A stretch of 62,196 nucleotides of DNA from Candidatus Aenigmatarchaeota archaeon (lineage in GTDB: Archaea; Aenigmatarchaeota; Aenigmatarchaeia; CG10238-14), in NCBI GenBank assembly GCA_030018415.1, contig JASEGC010000006.1, positions 1-62,196 of the forward strand. Reading direction: 5' to 3'. Numbering within the stretch: the first letter of the stretch is position 1; every line of letters starts with the position of its first letter. Shown here piece by piece: positions 1 to 8,601 of the stretch. Below the pieces are notes generated by a model. The model was not told the origin of the DNA. It did no database searches and worked only from the letters and a program-made list of their open reading frames with translations. The position numbers and the translations under genes were made by a program.

Positions 1-64
1 TTTTTTCCGATAGGATTAGTTTTCATCCACTAGTAGACACTAGTGGAATTCAAGCCTTAAAAAA

Positions 65-520
65 TTACAAATATTTACTGTACTTCTTTTCGATATCTTT
101 CATTTTGTTAACTCTTTTCAAGTGACGTTCTCCAGCAAACTCAGTCGTTAACCACACACGCACTACATCCTTAGCTGTTTTCTCGTTTGTTAGTCTTGCT
201 CCCATCGTCAAGACATTAGCATCGTTGTGCTCCCTGCTCAACCTTGCCATCTCTGTGCTATGACAAAGAGCGGCCCTTATCCCAGGAACTTTGTTTGCAG
301 CCATACACATCCCGATGCCAGAGCCGCATATCAATATTCCTCTTTCGAATTCTTTCTTTGCAACGCTTTCCGCAACTTTCAGTGCATAATCAGGATAATC
401 CACAGATTCATTACTGTGAGTACCAAAATCTTTGTATTCATAGCCTAACTCTTCCAAGAATTTTTTTATTTTTTCTTTAAGCTCAAATCCTGCATGATCA
501 GAAGCTAAGGCAATTTTCAT
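65..520 (-). CDS. rpiB: Ribose-5-phosphate isomerase B (RpiB/LacAB family)
   Basis: Interconverts ribulose 5-phosphate and ribose 5-phosphate in the cytosol, feeding PRPP synthesis. The 151-aa protein has the family length (about 150) and motifs: SDHAG at residues 7-11, the Cys motif ICGSGIGM near 64-71 containing the catalytic base, and SREHNDANVL near 94-103. It is the last gene of a minus-strand hxlA-hxlB-rpiB operon, 6 bp after hxlB. The context gives a direct route from fructose 6-phosphate through ribulose 5-phosphate to ribose 5-phosphate. Substrate is inferred from the neighbours; allose- or galactose-6-phosphate isomerases share the fold. Confidence 0.93.
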   Translation of the reverse strand: MKIALASDHAGFELKEKIKKFLEELGYEYKDFGTHSNESVDYPDYALKVAESVAKKEFERGILICGSGIGMCMAANKVPGIRAALCHSTEMARLSREHNDANVLTMGARLTNEKTAKDVVRVWLTTEFAGERHLKRVNKMKDIEKKYSKYL

Positions 521-526
521 GCATCT

Positions 527-1108
527 TCACTCGATGTTTGCATGCCTCTTTCTTAGGTCGCTTTCTCCTTCTTCGTACAATCGCATGAGTTTTGTGATGA
601 CAGAATCGAGAAAGATCATCGTCGAGAGTTCAAACAAGCCTCCAAGAGGAGTTAGGGGCTCGTGTACCCCTGTCAATTGTCCAGATATATAATCTCGTTT
701 CATGCCTTTCATCTCTCTTCCTCCTATCAAGACAGTACAGTCTGCAAGCTTTGCGATAGGAGAATCCTTGAAAGATGTGATTGCAATTACTGTAGTTTTA
801 AGCTCTTTCGCTGTTTTTACTGTTGTTAGAGTAGCGCTAGTCTTGCCAGAACCTGAAATTGCTATCAACAGGTCGCCTGGCCTGACTGGAGGAGTAATAG
901 TTTCCCCGACCACATAGACGTTAAAACCAAGATGCATGAGGCGCATGGCAAAGGCTCTTCCGACTAAACCACTTCTGCCTGCCCCAGAAACGAAGATATT
1001 CCTAGAGTGAATAAGTTTTTCCATGAATTCATCCACTTGCTTCTTATCCAGCTTATCCAGGACTTCTTTTATCATCTTATTGATTTCTTTCGCAGTCTTT
1101 ATTACCAT
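527..1108 (-). CDS. hxlB: 6-phospho-3-hexuloisomerase
   Basis: A 193-aa SIS-domain sugar isomerase that converts fructose 6-phosphate and hexulose 6-phosphate. The phosphosugar-binding SGAGRSG (about 42-48) and the second SIS motif ISGSGKT (about 83-89) are visible, and the C-terminal tail RKRHANIE resembles the family. It overlaps the end of hxlA by 7 bp, so the two are translationally coupled. The pair runs the ribulose-monophosphate pathway in reverse, which many archaea use to make pentoses. Length matches the family (about 185-200 aa). Confidence 0.92.
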   Translation of the reverse strand: MVIKTAKEINKMIKEVLDKLDKKQVDEFMEKLIHSRNIFVSGAGRSGLVGRAFAMRLMHLGFNVYVVGETITPPVRPGDLLIAISGSGKTSATLTTVKTAKELKTTVIAITSFKDSPIAKLADCTVLIGGREMKGMKRDYISGQLTGVHEPLTPLGGLFELSTMIFLDSVITKLMRLYEEGESDLRKRHANIE

Positions 1109-1731
1109 AATATCATCTTTTCTAGTACGAGTTTTGTTGTTTGGCTCGGATCTTTCGATTTTGTTATGAAACTGCCTATTATAATTATATCTGCTCCAGC
1201 GTTTATAACGTTAGCAACATCTTTATCTGTCAGTCCACCACAGGCAGAGACAGGAATTTTAACTTCTTCACACAATTTTCTTAACGTGGGGTAAGGATAT
1301 TTGGACTTCTTCTGCTGATCGATGCCAAGATGTAAAGAAAGATAATCCACGCCAAGCTTTACCAATTCTTTCGCTCTTCTTACAGGGTCTTTTACGTTAA
1401 TCAAATCACAACATATCTTGATGCCATAATCCTTTCCGGCTTTGACGGCATCTTTTATCGTGTTATCATCTGCTGCAGCAAGGACCGAAACTACGTCAGC
1501 CTTGGCCTTCGCAGCGATTTCTGTCTCTAGATAACCAGTATCCATCGTTTTCATATCAGCAACTATTATTTTATCAGGAAAGTTTTTCTTCAGTTCTGTT
1601 ATTGCTCTTATCCCTTCTGATTTTATTAAAGGTGTTCCTGCCTCAAAGATATGTGCGCCAGAACATTTTTTAGCTATTTCTAAGGCTTTTTCAATACTTA
1701 AGACATCCAAAGCGACTTGGAGTTTAGTCAT
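1102..1731 (-). CDS. hxlA: 3-hexulose-6-phosphate synthase
   Basis: A 209-aa TIM-barrel of the OMP decarboxylase/HPS superfamily. It cleaves hexulose 6-phosphate to ribulose 5-phosphate and formaldehyde (or the reverse). Visible motifs: QVALDVLS at the N-terminus, the metal/substrate motif ADMKTMD (DxKxxD) near residue 59, and the phosphate-binding CGGLT and IIIGSFIT near the C-terminus. It heads the hxlA-hxlB-rpiB operon and is divergent from rpe. It is distinct from the OMP decarboxylase gene at 7.9-8.6 kb, which sits beside pyrE. Confidence 0.93.
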   Translation of the reverse strand: MTKLQVALDVLSIEKALEIAKKCSGAHIFEAGTPLIKSEGIRAITELKKNFPDKIIVADMKTMDTGYLETEIAAKAKADVVSVLAAADDNTIKDAVKAGKDYGIKICCDLINVKDPVRRAKELVKLGVDYLSLHLGIDQQKKSKYPYPTLRKLCEEVKIPVSACGGLTDKDVANVINAGADIIIIGSFITKSKDPSQTTKLVLEKMILW

Positions 1732-1757
1732 TTACTCACTAATTAGCAAATTGTACA

Positions 1758-1772
1758 CAATATTTATAAACA
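1758..1772 (+). promoter_or_regulatory. Probable TATA box for rpe
   Basis: The AT-rich TATTTATAAA around 1761-1770 lies about 32-40 bp upstream of the rpe ATG and is followed by a short leader with GAGGGTGATG at the start. Spacing suits an archaeal TATA box with a short 5' leader. The intergenic space is also where the divergent hxlA promoter must lie. Confidence 0.45.
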
Positions 1773-1801
1773 TTTTATCGAACAATAAGTAAAAGAGGGT
1801 G

Positions 1802-2443
1802 ATGAAAACGATTGAAATAGTGCCTGCGATTCTTGTCAAGACTGTTGACGAATTGAATGAAAGAGTAAAAGAGGTTGAACCTCATGTTAAAAGAATACAA
1901 CTAGATATAATGGACGGTATTTTTGTGCCAAACAAGACGATACAGCCTGAAGACATGAACAATTTCAAAATAAAATTGATGAAAGAAGCGCATTTAATGG
2001 TAGAAGACAATGAAAAATATGTTGAAGATTTCTTGAATCTAGGGTTTGATATGATAATAGTTCATTATGAATCTTGTAAAGATATTCCAGCAATAATCAA
2101 AAAAGTAAAGGAAAAAGGTAAGAAAATAGCTTTAGCCATAAATCCTCCTACTCCACTTTCAGCTATAAAAGATTATCTGGATGATTTGGACATGGTTTTG
2201 ATAATGGCTGTTAATCCTGGATTTTCTGGTCAGGGGTTTGATTCGAGTGTTCTATCAAAGATTAGAGAACTGAGAAGTATGAGAAAAGACTTAGATATAC
2301 AAGTAGATGGTGGGATAAAAGTAGGAACTGCTAGACTAGCTGCAAAAGCTGGAGCCAACATCTTTGCTTCTTGTTCTGGAATTTATAATTTTGAGGATAA
2401 GAAAAAAGCGATTGAAGCACTTAAGAATGATGCAACAACTTAA
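1802..2443 (+). CDS. rpe: Ribulose-phosphate 3-epimerase
   Basis: Interconverts ribulose 5-phosphate and xylulose 5-phosphate, the substrate transketolase needs. The protein of about 213 aa has the family metal and phosphate motifs: QLDIMDGIFVPN near the N-terminus, HLMVED, MAVNPGFSGQGF and VDGGI. The ATG at 1802 is preferred over the GTG at 1799 because MKTIEIVPAIL is the usual beginning. It opens a plus-strand run of non-oxidative pentose phosphate genes (rpe, tal, tkt N, tkt C). Confidence 0.93.
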   Translation: MKTIEIVPAILVKTVDELNERVKEVEPHVKRIQLDIMDGIFVPNKTIQPEDMNNFKIKLMKEAHLMVEDNEKYVEDFLNLGFDMIIVHYESCKDIPAIIKKVKEKGKKIALAINPPTPLSAIKDYLDDLDMVLIMAVNPGFSGQGFDSSVLSKIRELRSMRKDLDIQVDGGIKVGTARLAAKAGANIFASCSGIYNFEDKKKAIEALKNDATT

Positions 2444-2468
2444 ATCCTTTTCTGTCAATAGATAATCT

Positions 2469-3284
2469 ATGAATTTAGATGAGGAAGAATTCTTTAAAAA
2501 ACCTGAAAAAGACACATTCGAGCAAGAAATAGGATTGGATGTAATCAAGGACAAGGTCGACGAAATTTCAAAAAAAATCGATTTGTTAGAAAAAAAATTA
2601 TCCACTGAAAAACCTGAAAAGCTTGAAAAGAAGAAATTCCAGATATTCCTTGATACCGCCGATGTGGAAGAGATAAGAAAAGCTCATTCTTGGGGTATTC
2701 TCGATGGCGTCACAACTAACCCAACCTTAGTCTCCAAGACAGGAAGAAGTTTTGAAGAGTGTATCCATGAAATAGTCAGCATAGTTGATGGTCCGATAAG
2801 TGCTGAAGTCGTTAGCACGGATGCAGAAGGGATGATAAAAGAGGCAAGAGAGTTGGCTAAAATTCATGAAAATATCGTCGTAAAGATACCGATAACACCA
2901 GATGGGTTAAAAGCGATAAAAGTCCTGAGTCAAGAAGGGATCAAGACGAATGCAACCTTGTGTTTCTCAGCCAATCAAGCTATCCTAGCAACAAAGGCAG
3001 GAGCAACTTACGTCAGTCCTTTCATCGGAAGATTGGATGATATCGGACATGAAGGTATGCAAGTAGTGAGAGAAATAGTTCAAATATTCAGGAATTATGA
3101 TTTTAAGACTAAAGTTATTGTTGCTAGCATAAGACATCCTCTGCATGTGATAGAAGCAGCTAAGTGTGGGGCTGACATGGCTACTGTTCCTTTCGATGTT
3201 TTAGAGAAAATGGTTAAGCATGCATTGACTGATGTTGGTATCAAAAGATTCTTGGAAGATTGGGCTAAGGTCCCTAAGGGATAG
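2469..3284 (+). CDS. tal: Transaldolase (MipB/TalC type) with N-terminal extension
   Basis: Transfers a dihydroxyacetone unit between sugar phosphates. The core from about residue 57 ([13 protein letters not shown]) to 271 has the usual length of small transaldolases (about 215 aa). It contains TTNPTL, the Schiff-base lysine in [10 protein letters not shown] (about K139), NATLCFSA and SPFIGRLDD. Residues 1-56 are an added charged, helical, probably coiled-coil segment. It starts with [10 protein letters not shown] (residues 5-14), nearly the same as the N-terminus of the transketolase C subunit downstream. Gap to rpe is 25 bp. Confidence 0.92.
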   Translation: MNLDEEEFFKKPEKDTFEQEIGLDVIKDKVDEISKKIDLLEKKLSTEKPEKLEKKKFQIFLDTADVEEIRKAHSWGILDGVTTNPTLVSKTGRSFEECIHEIVSIVDGPISAEVVSTDAEGMIKEARELAKIHENIVVKIPITPDGLKAIKVLSQEGIKTNATLCFSANQAILATKAGATYVSPFIGRLDDIGHEGMQVVREIVQIFRNYDFKTKVIVASIRHPLHVIEAAKCGADMATVPFDVLEKMVKHALTDVGIKRFLEDWAKVPKG

Positions 3285-3487
3285 AACTAATTCACTTCAA
3301 ATCTCGTCAGTTGACAACGATCATTTTAAGAATTTTCTTTTCAGATATGGTGAAGATCTTCCATAATCATTAAATTACAGTTTATTTCTTAAAGCTTGAT
3401 GTTATCGAAAGACCCTAACTTTTCTTAAGACTTAAAAACGTCTTAAAAAATAAATCTTTTCATTTCAATTTCTAGATCAGATAAAGA

Positions 3488-4327
3488 ATGCAAAAAATCA
3501 CTAATATTTCTGAATTGAAAGAAATAGCAAGGAAGATAAGAGTCGATGTAATAAAGATGACTAATGCTGCTGGATCTGGACATCCTGGCGGGGCCCTCTC
3601 TTCTGCGGATATTTTTTCCGTTCTCTATTTTAACATTATGAATCATAAACCAGATGATCCAAAGTGGGAAGATAGGGATATTTTTATCCTTTCAAAAGGT
3701 CATTCTTGTCCTGCTTTATACTCTGCTTTGGCAAGGTCTGGCTATTTTCCTGTCGAAGAATTGATGACTCTGAGAAAATTGGGATCGAGATTGCAAGGTC
3801 ACCCAGACATGCTTGCTCTACCTGGATTAGAAGCTTCTACAGGCTCTTTAGGTCAAGGTCTTTCTATCGCGATCGGTGCAGCGTTAGCGATAAAACTTGA
3901 TAAGAAGACCAGCAGAGTTTATTGTTTGATGGGCGATGGAGAAATGGACGAGGGTCAAATCTGGGAGGCAGCTATGTCTGCTGCTCATTACAGACTGGAC
4001 AATCTTTGTGGTATTGTGGACAGAAATCGTCTTCAAATAGATGGTTTCACTAAAGATGTCATGAATACTGATCCCCTAGAGAAAAAGTGGGAATCATTTG
4101 GTTGGCATGTGATTACTGTAGATGGTCATGATGTCCCTGCTTTAATAAAAGCGTTTGAAGAAGCGAAAGAAGTTAAAGGCAAACCTACTGTGATAATCGC
4201 AGATACGATAAAAGGTAAAGGAGTCTCTTTCATGGAAAATGTAGCGATATGGCATGGACAAGCTCCGAGCGATGAAGAGACTAAGAAAGCGTTGAATGAT
4301 CTGGGTGAAGAAAGTTCGCATGGTTAA
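3488..4327 (+). CDS. tktA1: Transketolase, N-terminal (TPP-binding) subunit
   Basis: The 279-aa pyrophosphate-binding half of a split transketolase. Visible are the HPGGALSSADI region, FILSKGHSCPALY, the thiamine diphosphate motif beginning GDGEMDEGQ (about 150), and NRLQIDG. It works with the pyrimidine-domain subunit encoded 78 bp downstream. Length matches archaeal split transketolase N subunits (about 270-285 aa). The 203-bp gap before it holds AT-rich sequence that may be a separate promoter. Confidence 0.93.
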   Translation: MQKITNISELKEIARKIRVDVIKMTNAAGSGHPGGALSSADIFSVLYFNIMNHKPDDPKWEDRDIFILSKGHSCPALYSALARSGYFPVEELMTLRKLGSRLQGHPDMLALPGLEASTGSLGQGLSIAIGAALAIKLDKKTSRVYCLMGDGEMDEGQIWEAAMSAAHYRLDNLCGIVDRNRLQIDGFTKDVMNTDPLEKKWESFGWHVITVDGHDVPALIKAFEEAKEVKGKPTVIIADTIKGKGVSFMENVAIWHGQAPSDEETKKALNDLGEESSHG

Positions 4328-4404
4328 ATTTATACAAAAATTCTAAAAAGATAGTGGAAAAAGCAACTTAAATTTATTCTCAACGATAGATAATTCGGAT
4401 AAAA

Positions 4405-5526
4405 ATGTTCTTCAAGAGTGAGGAAGAAATTTTCAAGAAAAAGCCAGAAAAAAGGCTTGAAATTAAAAAAGAAGAGATTAAGCCTATTGAAGATGTTATC
4501 GAACCTGTAGAAATAAATCTAGAATTGCAAAGAAGATTTGAAGAATCAAAGTATAATCCCACTCTTGATAAGGATCTTTTCACTAACCCAAAAAAAGCCA
4601 AAACAAGAGATGGATTTGGCGAAGCTTTAGTTAAACTAGGAGAAATAAACGAAGATATAGTAGCTTTAAGCGCAGACTTAGCCCATTCTGTCAGGGCAAT
4701 GTGGTTTGCTGAAAAATTCCCAGAAAGATTCTTTCAGGTCGGGATAGCTGAAGCGAATATGACCGGTATTGCAGCAGGCTTGGCAAGGATGGGAAAGATT
4801 CCTTTCATGTCGACTTTTGGGGTATTTGCAACAGGAAGAAATTGGGACCAGGTTAGGATGAGCATAGCATATCCAAACATGAATGTAAAGATATGCGCAT
4901 CGCACACAGGCATCTTTTCTGTAGGAGCAGATGGAGCCTCACATCAATCTATTGAAGACATATCTTTGATGAGAGTATTGCCGAACATGACTGTTATCGT
5001 TCCTTGTGATAAGATAGAAACGAGAAAAGCGACTTTTGCTGCTGCTAAGATAAAAGGACCAGTTTATCTGAGGTTTGGCAGGGAAGATATGCCAGTGATA
5101 ACGACAGAAGAAACTCCTTTCAATGTTGGAAAAGCAGAGATATTTAGAGACGGAGAGGATGTCAGCATTATAGCATGCGGACCCATGGTTTACGAGGCTT
5201 TGCTTGCGTCGAAAAAACTGGAAGATGAGGGGATCGATGGAAGAGTAATAAACAACCATACTGTCAAACCAATAGATACAGAAACCATAATTAAAGCTGC
5301 CAGAGAAACTGGAGCTATCGTCACAGCTGAAGAGCATCAGGTTATTGGTGGTATAGGTTCAGCAGTTGGAGAAGTACTTGGTCAGAATTATCCAGTTCCA
5401 ATAAAAATGGTTGGGGTTCAAGATAGGTTTGGTGAATCTGGTGATCCCAAAGATTTACAGAAAGCGTATGGTCTAACAAACGAAGATATAATAAAAGCAG
5501 TCTATGCAGTTATCAAAATGAAATAG
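4405..5526 (+). CDS. tktA2: Transketolase, C-terminal subunit with N-terminal extension
   Basis: The pyrimidine-binding and C-terminal domains of split transketolase. The core begins near residue 66 (AKTRDGFGEALV) and includes FFQVGIAEANMTGIAAGLA, the GADGASHQSIEDI loop, and a C-terminal domain ending before IKAVYAVIKMK. Subunits of this family are usually about 305-315 aa, so roughly 65 residues are extra. The extension starts EEEIFKKKPEK (residues 6-16), closely matching the transaldolase extension two genes upstream. The extension is highly charged and may mediate interaction. Confidence 0.92.
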   Translation: MFFKSEEEIFKKKPEKRLEIKKEEIKPIEDVIEPVEINLELQRRFEESKYNPTLDKDLFTNPKKAKTRDGFGEALVKLGEINEDIVALSADLAHSVRAMWFAEKFPERFFQVGIAEANMTGIAAGLARMGKIPFMSTFGVFATGRNWDQVRMSIAYPNMNVKICASHTGIFSVGADGASHQSIEDISLMRVLPNMTVIVPCDKIETRKATFAAAKIKGPVYLRFGREDMPVITTEETPFNVGKAEIFRDGEDVSIIACGPMVYEALLASKKLEDEGIDGRVINNHTVKPIDTETIIKAARETGAIVTAEEHQVIGGIGSAVGEVLGQNYPVPIKMVGVQDRFGESGDPKDLQKAYGLTNEDIIKAVYAVIKMK

Positions 5527-5600
5527 AATCTAAATCAGAAAGTGCCAATACCTCTTTCTTTGGATATAAATATTTAAAAGAAAGACTTAAAAATGGTAGA

Positions 5601-6941
5601 ATGTTCAAAACACCAGAAGATTACGTGCTTTCCAAACTTTCAAATATGGGAGTATTAGAGCAAGCACTCTATGCGTACATAACTTGTAAAGGACCATCTT
5701 CACCTGGGGATATTCACCACTGGCTTAAAAAGGGAACTTCTACCAGAAGTAAATTAAAGCTCGACCGGATAACAAGAACTTTATCCCATCTTATGAGAGA
5801 AGGATTGCTCATTTCAAGCATCAATCCAAAAAAGTATATTTCATTACATAACATCACGGATTTTATGGAGATCAAAGGTCCTTGTGAATACAAAGAGATT
5901 GCATCCAACTTCAACATATTCCTGAAGTACGATTCTCTTACTTCTCCCTTCACAAAGTTCATTAATAACCTTTGTAAAGAAGGGATCCTGAGCAAATTCA
6001 AGGACGGGAGAGGAAAACGGGAAAAGCCAATTTTCTATCTAACTTCTATCCCAGAAAATGCCGAGAAAGCAAAGCTGAAAGGAGTTAAGTATGCTGAAAA
6101 AGTTTACAAAGCACTTACAAGCCCTAAAAATACAAAAGAACTTTCCAAGGTAATGGGTATTGGAGAGAAAAGTGTTTCAAAAGTCATGAAAAAGCTTGAG
6201 AAGAAATTCGATTTTATCCACCATATCGATGTTCTAGGATCTCCTAAAAGATACTGGTTAAGAAAGGATTCGCCCAAAGAAGAAGTCGAAAAACTTATGA
6301 ATATAAGCGAAGTCAGCATAATAGAAAAAATACTTTCATCTTTAGAAACCCCAAAGAGTGCAAGAGAAATCGCTGAGGAAACAAGATTATCTCGGAAAAC
6401 TGTAGATACACGTCTAGAAAGATTGATGAAAAGGAACGAGGTTTACAAAGTTAGAATAAATCCAAACAAATACGCCGGTAAGAACCCTTCTTATTGGTAC
6501 AGAAGAACGAATACAGAAAAGGACAGGTTGAATAAGTTTATAGCTCTCTTTAAGTCGACAGGATTAAAGGAAATGGGGAAACTCTCTGAATATTTCTCTT
6601 CTCATCCTACGTTAACTCAAGAAATGATGGAAAAAGAACTTAACCTTCCTCATAGCCGAGCGAGAATAATACTGGGGAGACTGAAGAAATATGGGTTAAT
6701 CAACGAAGAACGAGGGATTTTGTATGCCACGGGTGCACAAGGCTTCTGTTATCTCCTCAAAAAAACTTTAAAAGAAGAGAAAGAAAGGTTTTTTGAACCT
6801 GAGAAATGTAGATTTTTTGAGTGTGAGAATTTAAGAGTCTATGGGTTTGTTAGCTATGATAAAGCCAGGTATCTGTGTGAAAGATATTCTTTAGTGAAAG
6901 ATGCCCAAAAATTCCAAGATGTCAAGAGGATGTTCACTTAA
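5601..6941 (+). CDS. Multi-winged-helix protein, probable DNA-binding regulator
   Basis: I do not recognise the family. The 446-aa protein contains repeated stretches that look like winged helix-turn-helix units: about residues 20-75, 85-145, 160-220 (NTKELSKVMGIGEKSVSKVM), 235-295 (SAREIAEETRLSRKTVDTRL) and 320-370. No signal peptide or membrane segment is visible. The C-terminal 60 residues contain three Cys (CRFFEC and YLC). It lies between the transketolase genes and the convergent prs gene, overlapping prs by 4 bp at the stops. A role in regulating pentose/PRPP genes is inference. Confidence 0.75.
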   Translation: MFKTPEDYVLSKLSNMGVLEQALYAYITCKGPSSPGDIHHWLKKGTSTRSKLKLDRITRTLSHLMREGLLISSINPKKYISLHNITDFMEIKGPCEYKEIASNFNIFLKYDSLTSPFTKFINNLCKEGILSKFKDGRGKREKPIFYLTSIPENAEKAKLKGVKYAEKVYKALTSPKNTKELSKVMGIGEKSVSKVMKKLEKKFDFIHHIDVLGSPKRYWLRKDSPKEEVEKLMNISEVSIIEKILSSLETPKSAREIAEETRLSRKTVDTRLERLMKRNEVYKVRINPNKYAGKNPSYWYRRTNTEKDRLNKFIALFKSTGLKEMGKLSEYFSSHPTLTQEMMEKELNLPHSRARIILGRLKKYGLINEERGILYATGAQGFCYLLKKTLKEEKERFFEPEKCRFFECENLRVYGFVSYDKARYLCERYSLVKDAQKFQDVKRMFT

Positions 6942-7867
6942 GAGTCAAAACCCTTCTTTAAAACTTTTACTATTAATGGCGCAACAGAAACATTGGAAAC
7001 AGGAGTAGAGATAGAATCTGTGACAACCAGGTAATCTGTCAATTCTTTCAATTGAATCAAAGAATCCTTCATGAACAAACCATGAGTGGCAGCGGCGATA
7101 ACTTTCTTCGCTCCTCCTGATTTAACTTCCTTTGCAGCTTTTATCATAGTCCCACCAGAAGCAATGATATCATCGAGGATAACAACGTTCTTTCTGCTAA
7201 AATCATACTCACTCTCAATCTCAGTAATCTCATATTTTTTCTTCTTTATCCTACATTTGCATTCTGTTGCTGGTTTACCACAAATAGGACATCTCTTCTC
7301 TTTTTTCAGTATCATCCCTTCTCCAGTCGCATACTTCACCATCTCTAGAGACCCTAAGTCTGGGCCGATGGTCATTAAGTCCTGGTCAACTTTTTCTTTT
7401 ATATGTTCGAGAAGCAATGGACCTGCTGAGAGATTGACGCAAGGAATTCCAAACAAATCGAATTCCCCCGGTTTTACATGTTGATAATGAGTATCGATGG
7501 TAATCAACCTATCTATCCCTACAGATTTCATTAAGCCTGCAATCGTCTTGATGCTCAAAGCTTCGCCAGGTTGAAACCTTCTATCTTGTCTAGCATAAGC
7601 TAGATAAGGAACTACTCCAGTGATCTTCAACGCTCCCATATCTTTTAGAGTGTCAGCGATTAATAAAAATTCCATGAGGGAATCGTTCTGATTTGGAAAC
7701 ATTGTTTGAATTATGACAGCATCCCTTCCCTTCACGTCAGTGTTAATTCGAACGTAAGTTTCTCCATCTGGAAAAACCCTCGTAGTCACATCTTCGAACT
7801 TTACTCCGAGAGCTATAGCTATCTTCTCGCCTAAGGTTGTAGACTTAGAACCATTCAAGATTATCAT
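6938..7867 (-). CDS. prs: Ribose-phosphate pyrophosphokinase (PRPP synthetase) with Cys4 insertion
   Basis: Makes PRPP from ribose 5-phosphate and ATP. Visible: ATP/ribose-binding YLAYARQDRRFQPGEA (about 88-103), ITIDTHYQH, and the PRPP motif VVILDDIIASGGT (about 228-240). Archaeal homologues are about 285 aa; this one is 309. The excess is an insertion in the catalytic flexible loop, after the Lys/Arg of KKEKR, with Cys at 193, 196, 203 and 205 (CPIC...CKC), likely a small zinc site. It follows pyrF by 25 bp and supplies PRPP to PyrE. Confidence 0.93.
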   Translation of the reverse strand: MIILNGSKSTTLGEKIAIALGVKFEDVTTRVFPDGETYVRINTDVKGRDAVIIQTMFPNQNDSLMEFLLIADTLKDMGALKITGVVPYLAYARQDRRFQPGEALSIKTIAGLMKSVGIDRLITIDTHYQHVKPGEFDLFGIPCVNLSAGPLLLEHIKEKVDQDLMTIGPDLGSLEMVKYATGEGMILKKEKRCPICGKPATECKCRIKKKKYEITEIESEYDFSRKNVVILDDIIASGGTMIKAAKEVKSGGAKKVIAAATHGLFMKDSLIQLKELTDYLVVTDSISTPVSNVSVAPLIVKVLKKGFDS

Positions 7868-7892
7868 AAGATTTAATTAGTTGTTGAAAAAT

Positions 7893-8597
7893 TTAAAACA
7901 ATTGACATGTCATCTCTTCAGCTGCTTTACGCATATCTTTTGCCTGATAAATAGCTCTCCCGACTATCGCATGCCAAAATTTCCCAGCAGCCTTAGCAGC
8001 TTCTGTTATTTCACCGCCTTGAGCCACAAATCCTGGAGCAAAGAATGTTAACTCTTTAACTTTTGTTTCTAAGATTGATTTGTAATGTAATATTCTATCA
8101 ACTCTATTACCAGGAACTACAAAGTTTGTCACACCAAGATTAGTCGCATTTAAGTAAATCTCATCCAGAGCATCATCATCAATGAAGCCACCTTCACTTC
8201 TTTTGAATTTAGGATGTGTCATCTCTCCACCAACTATAACTTCTGATCCTACATCTTGACAAGCCTTTATCCAAGCTTCTTCTGTTGCAGGACCAGATTG
8301 TGGAAAGAGAATGACAGCATCGACACCAGCATCTTTACAGACTTTTGCGAATTTTTGGCCCATGTCAGGTACGTCTGTTGCAGCCTTCTGATGATCGTAT
8401 ATTATCGGTAAGTGAGTGAATTTACGGATAGTCTTGACAACGTTAGGTAAACCGTAATTCAACGCTAGAACAAACCCTATTTTGTAACCACCTATGCCTT
8501 TAACGTCATGAGTTTGCTCTACTAGCTTTTTCAATTCTTGCAGTGTTTCCACGTCACAAGCAGGTATTATGCTACGATCATACTCGATTATTCTCAT
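7893..8597 (-). CDS. pyrF: Orotidine 5'-phosphate decarboxylase (divergent archaeal type)
   Basis: Last step of UMP synthesis. The TIM-barrel contains a DHQKAATD motif (DxxKxxxD variant of the catalytic Lys/Asp array, about residue 69), plus late APGFVAQGG and VGRAIY phosphate-binding motifs. The start ATG at 8595-8597 (MRIIEYDRS) was chosen because it sits 4 bp after the pyrE stop and has AAGTGATC upstream. A longer frame would overlap pyrE by 32 bp. Placement beside pyrE supports PyrF over another OMPDC-superfamily function. Confidence 0.85.
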   Translation of the reverse strand: MRIIEYDRSIIPACDVETLQELKKLVEQTHDVKGIGGYKIGFVLALNYGLPNVVKTIRKFTHLPIIYDHQKAATDVPDMGQKFAKVCKDAGVDAVILFPQSGPATEEAWIKACQDVGSEVIVGGEMTHPKFKRSEGGFIDDDALDEIYLNATNLGVTNFVVPGNRVDRILHYKSILETKVKELTFFAPGFVAQGGEITEAAKAAGKFWHAIVGRAIYQAKDMRKAAEEMTCQLF

Positions 8598-8601
8598 AAG
8601 A

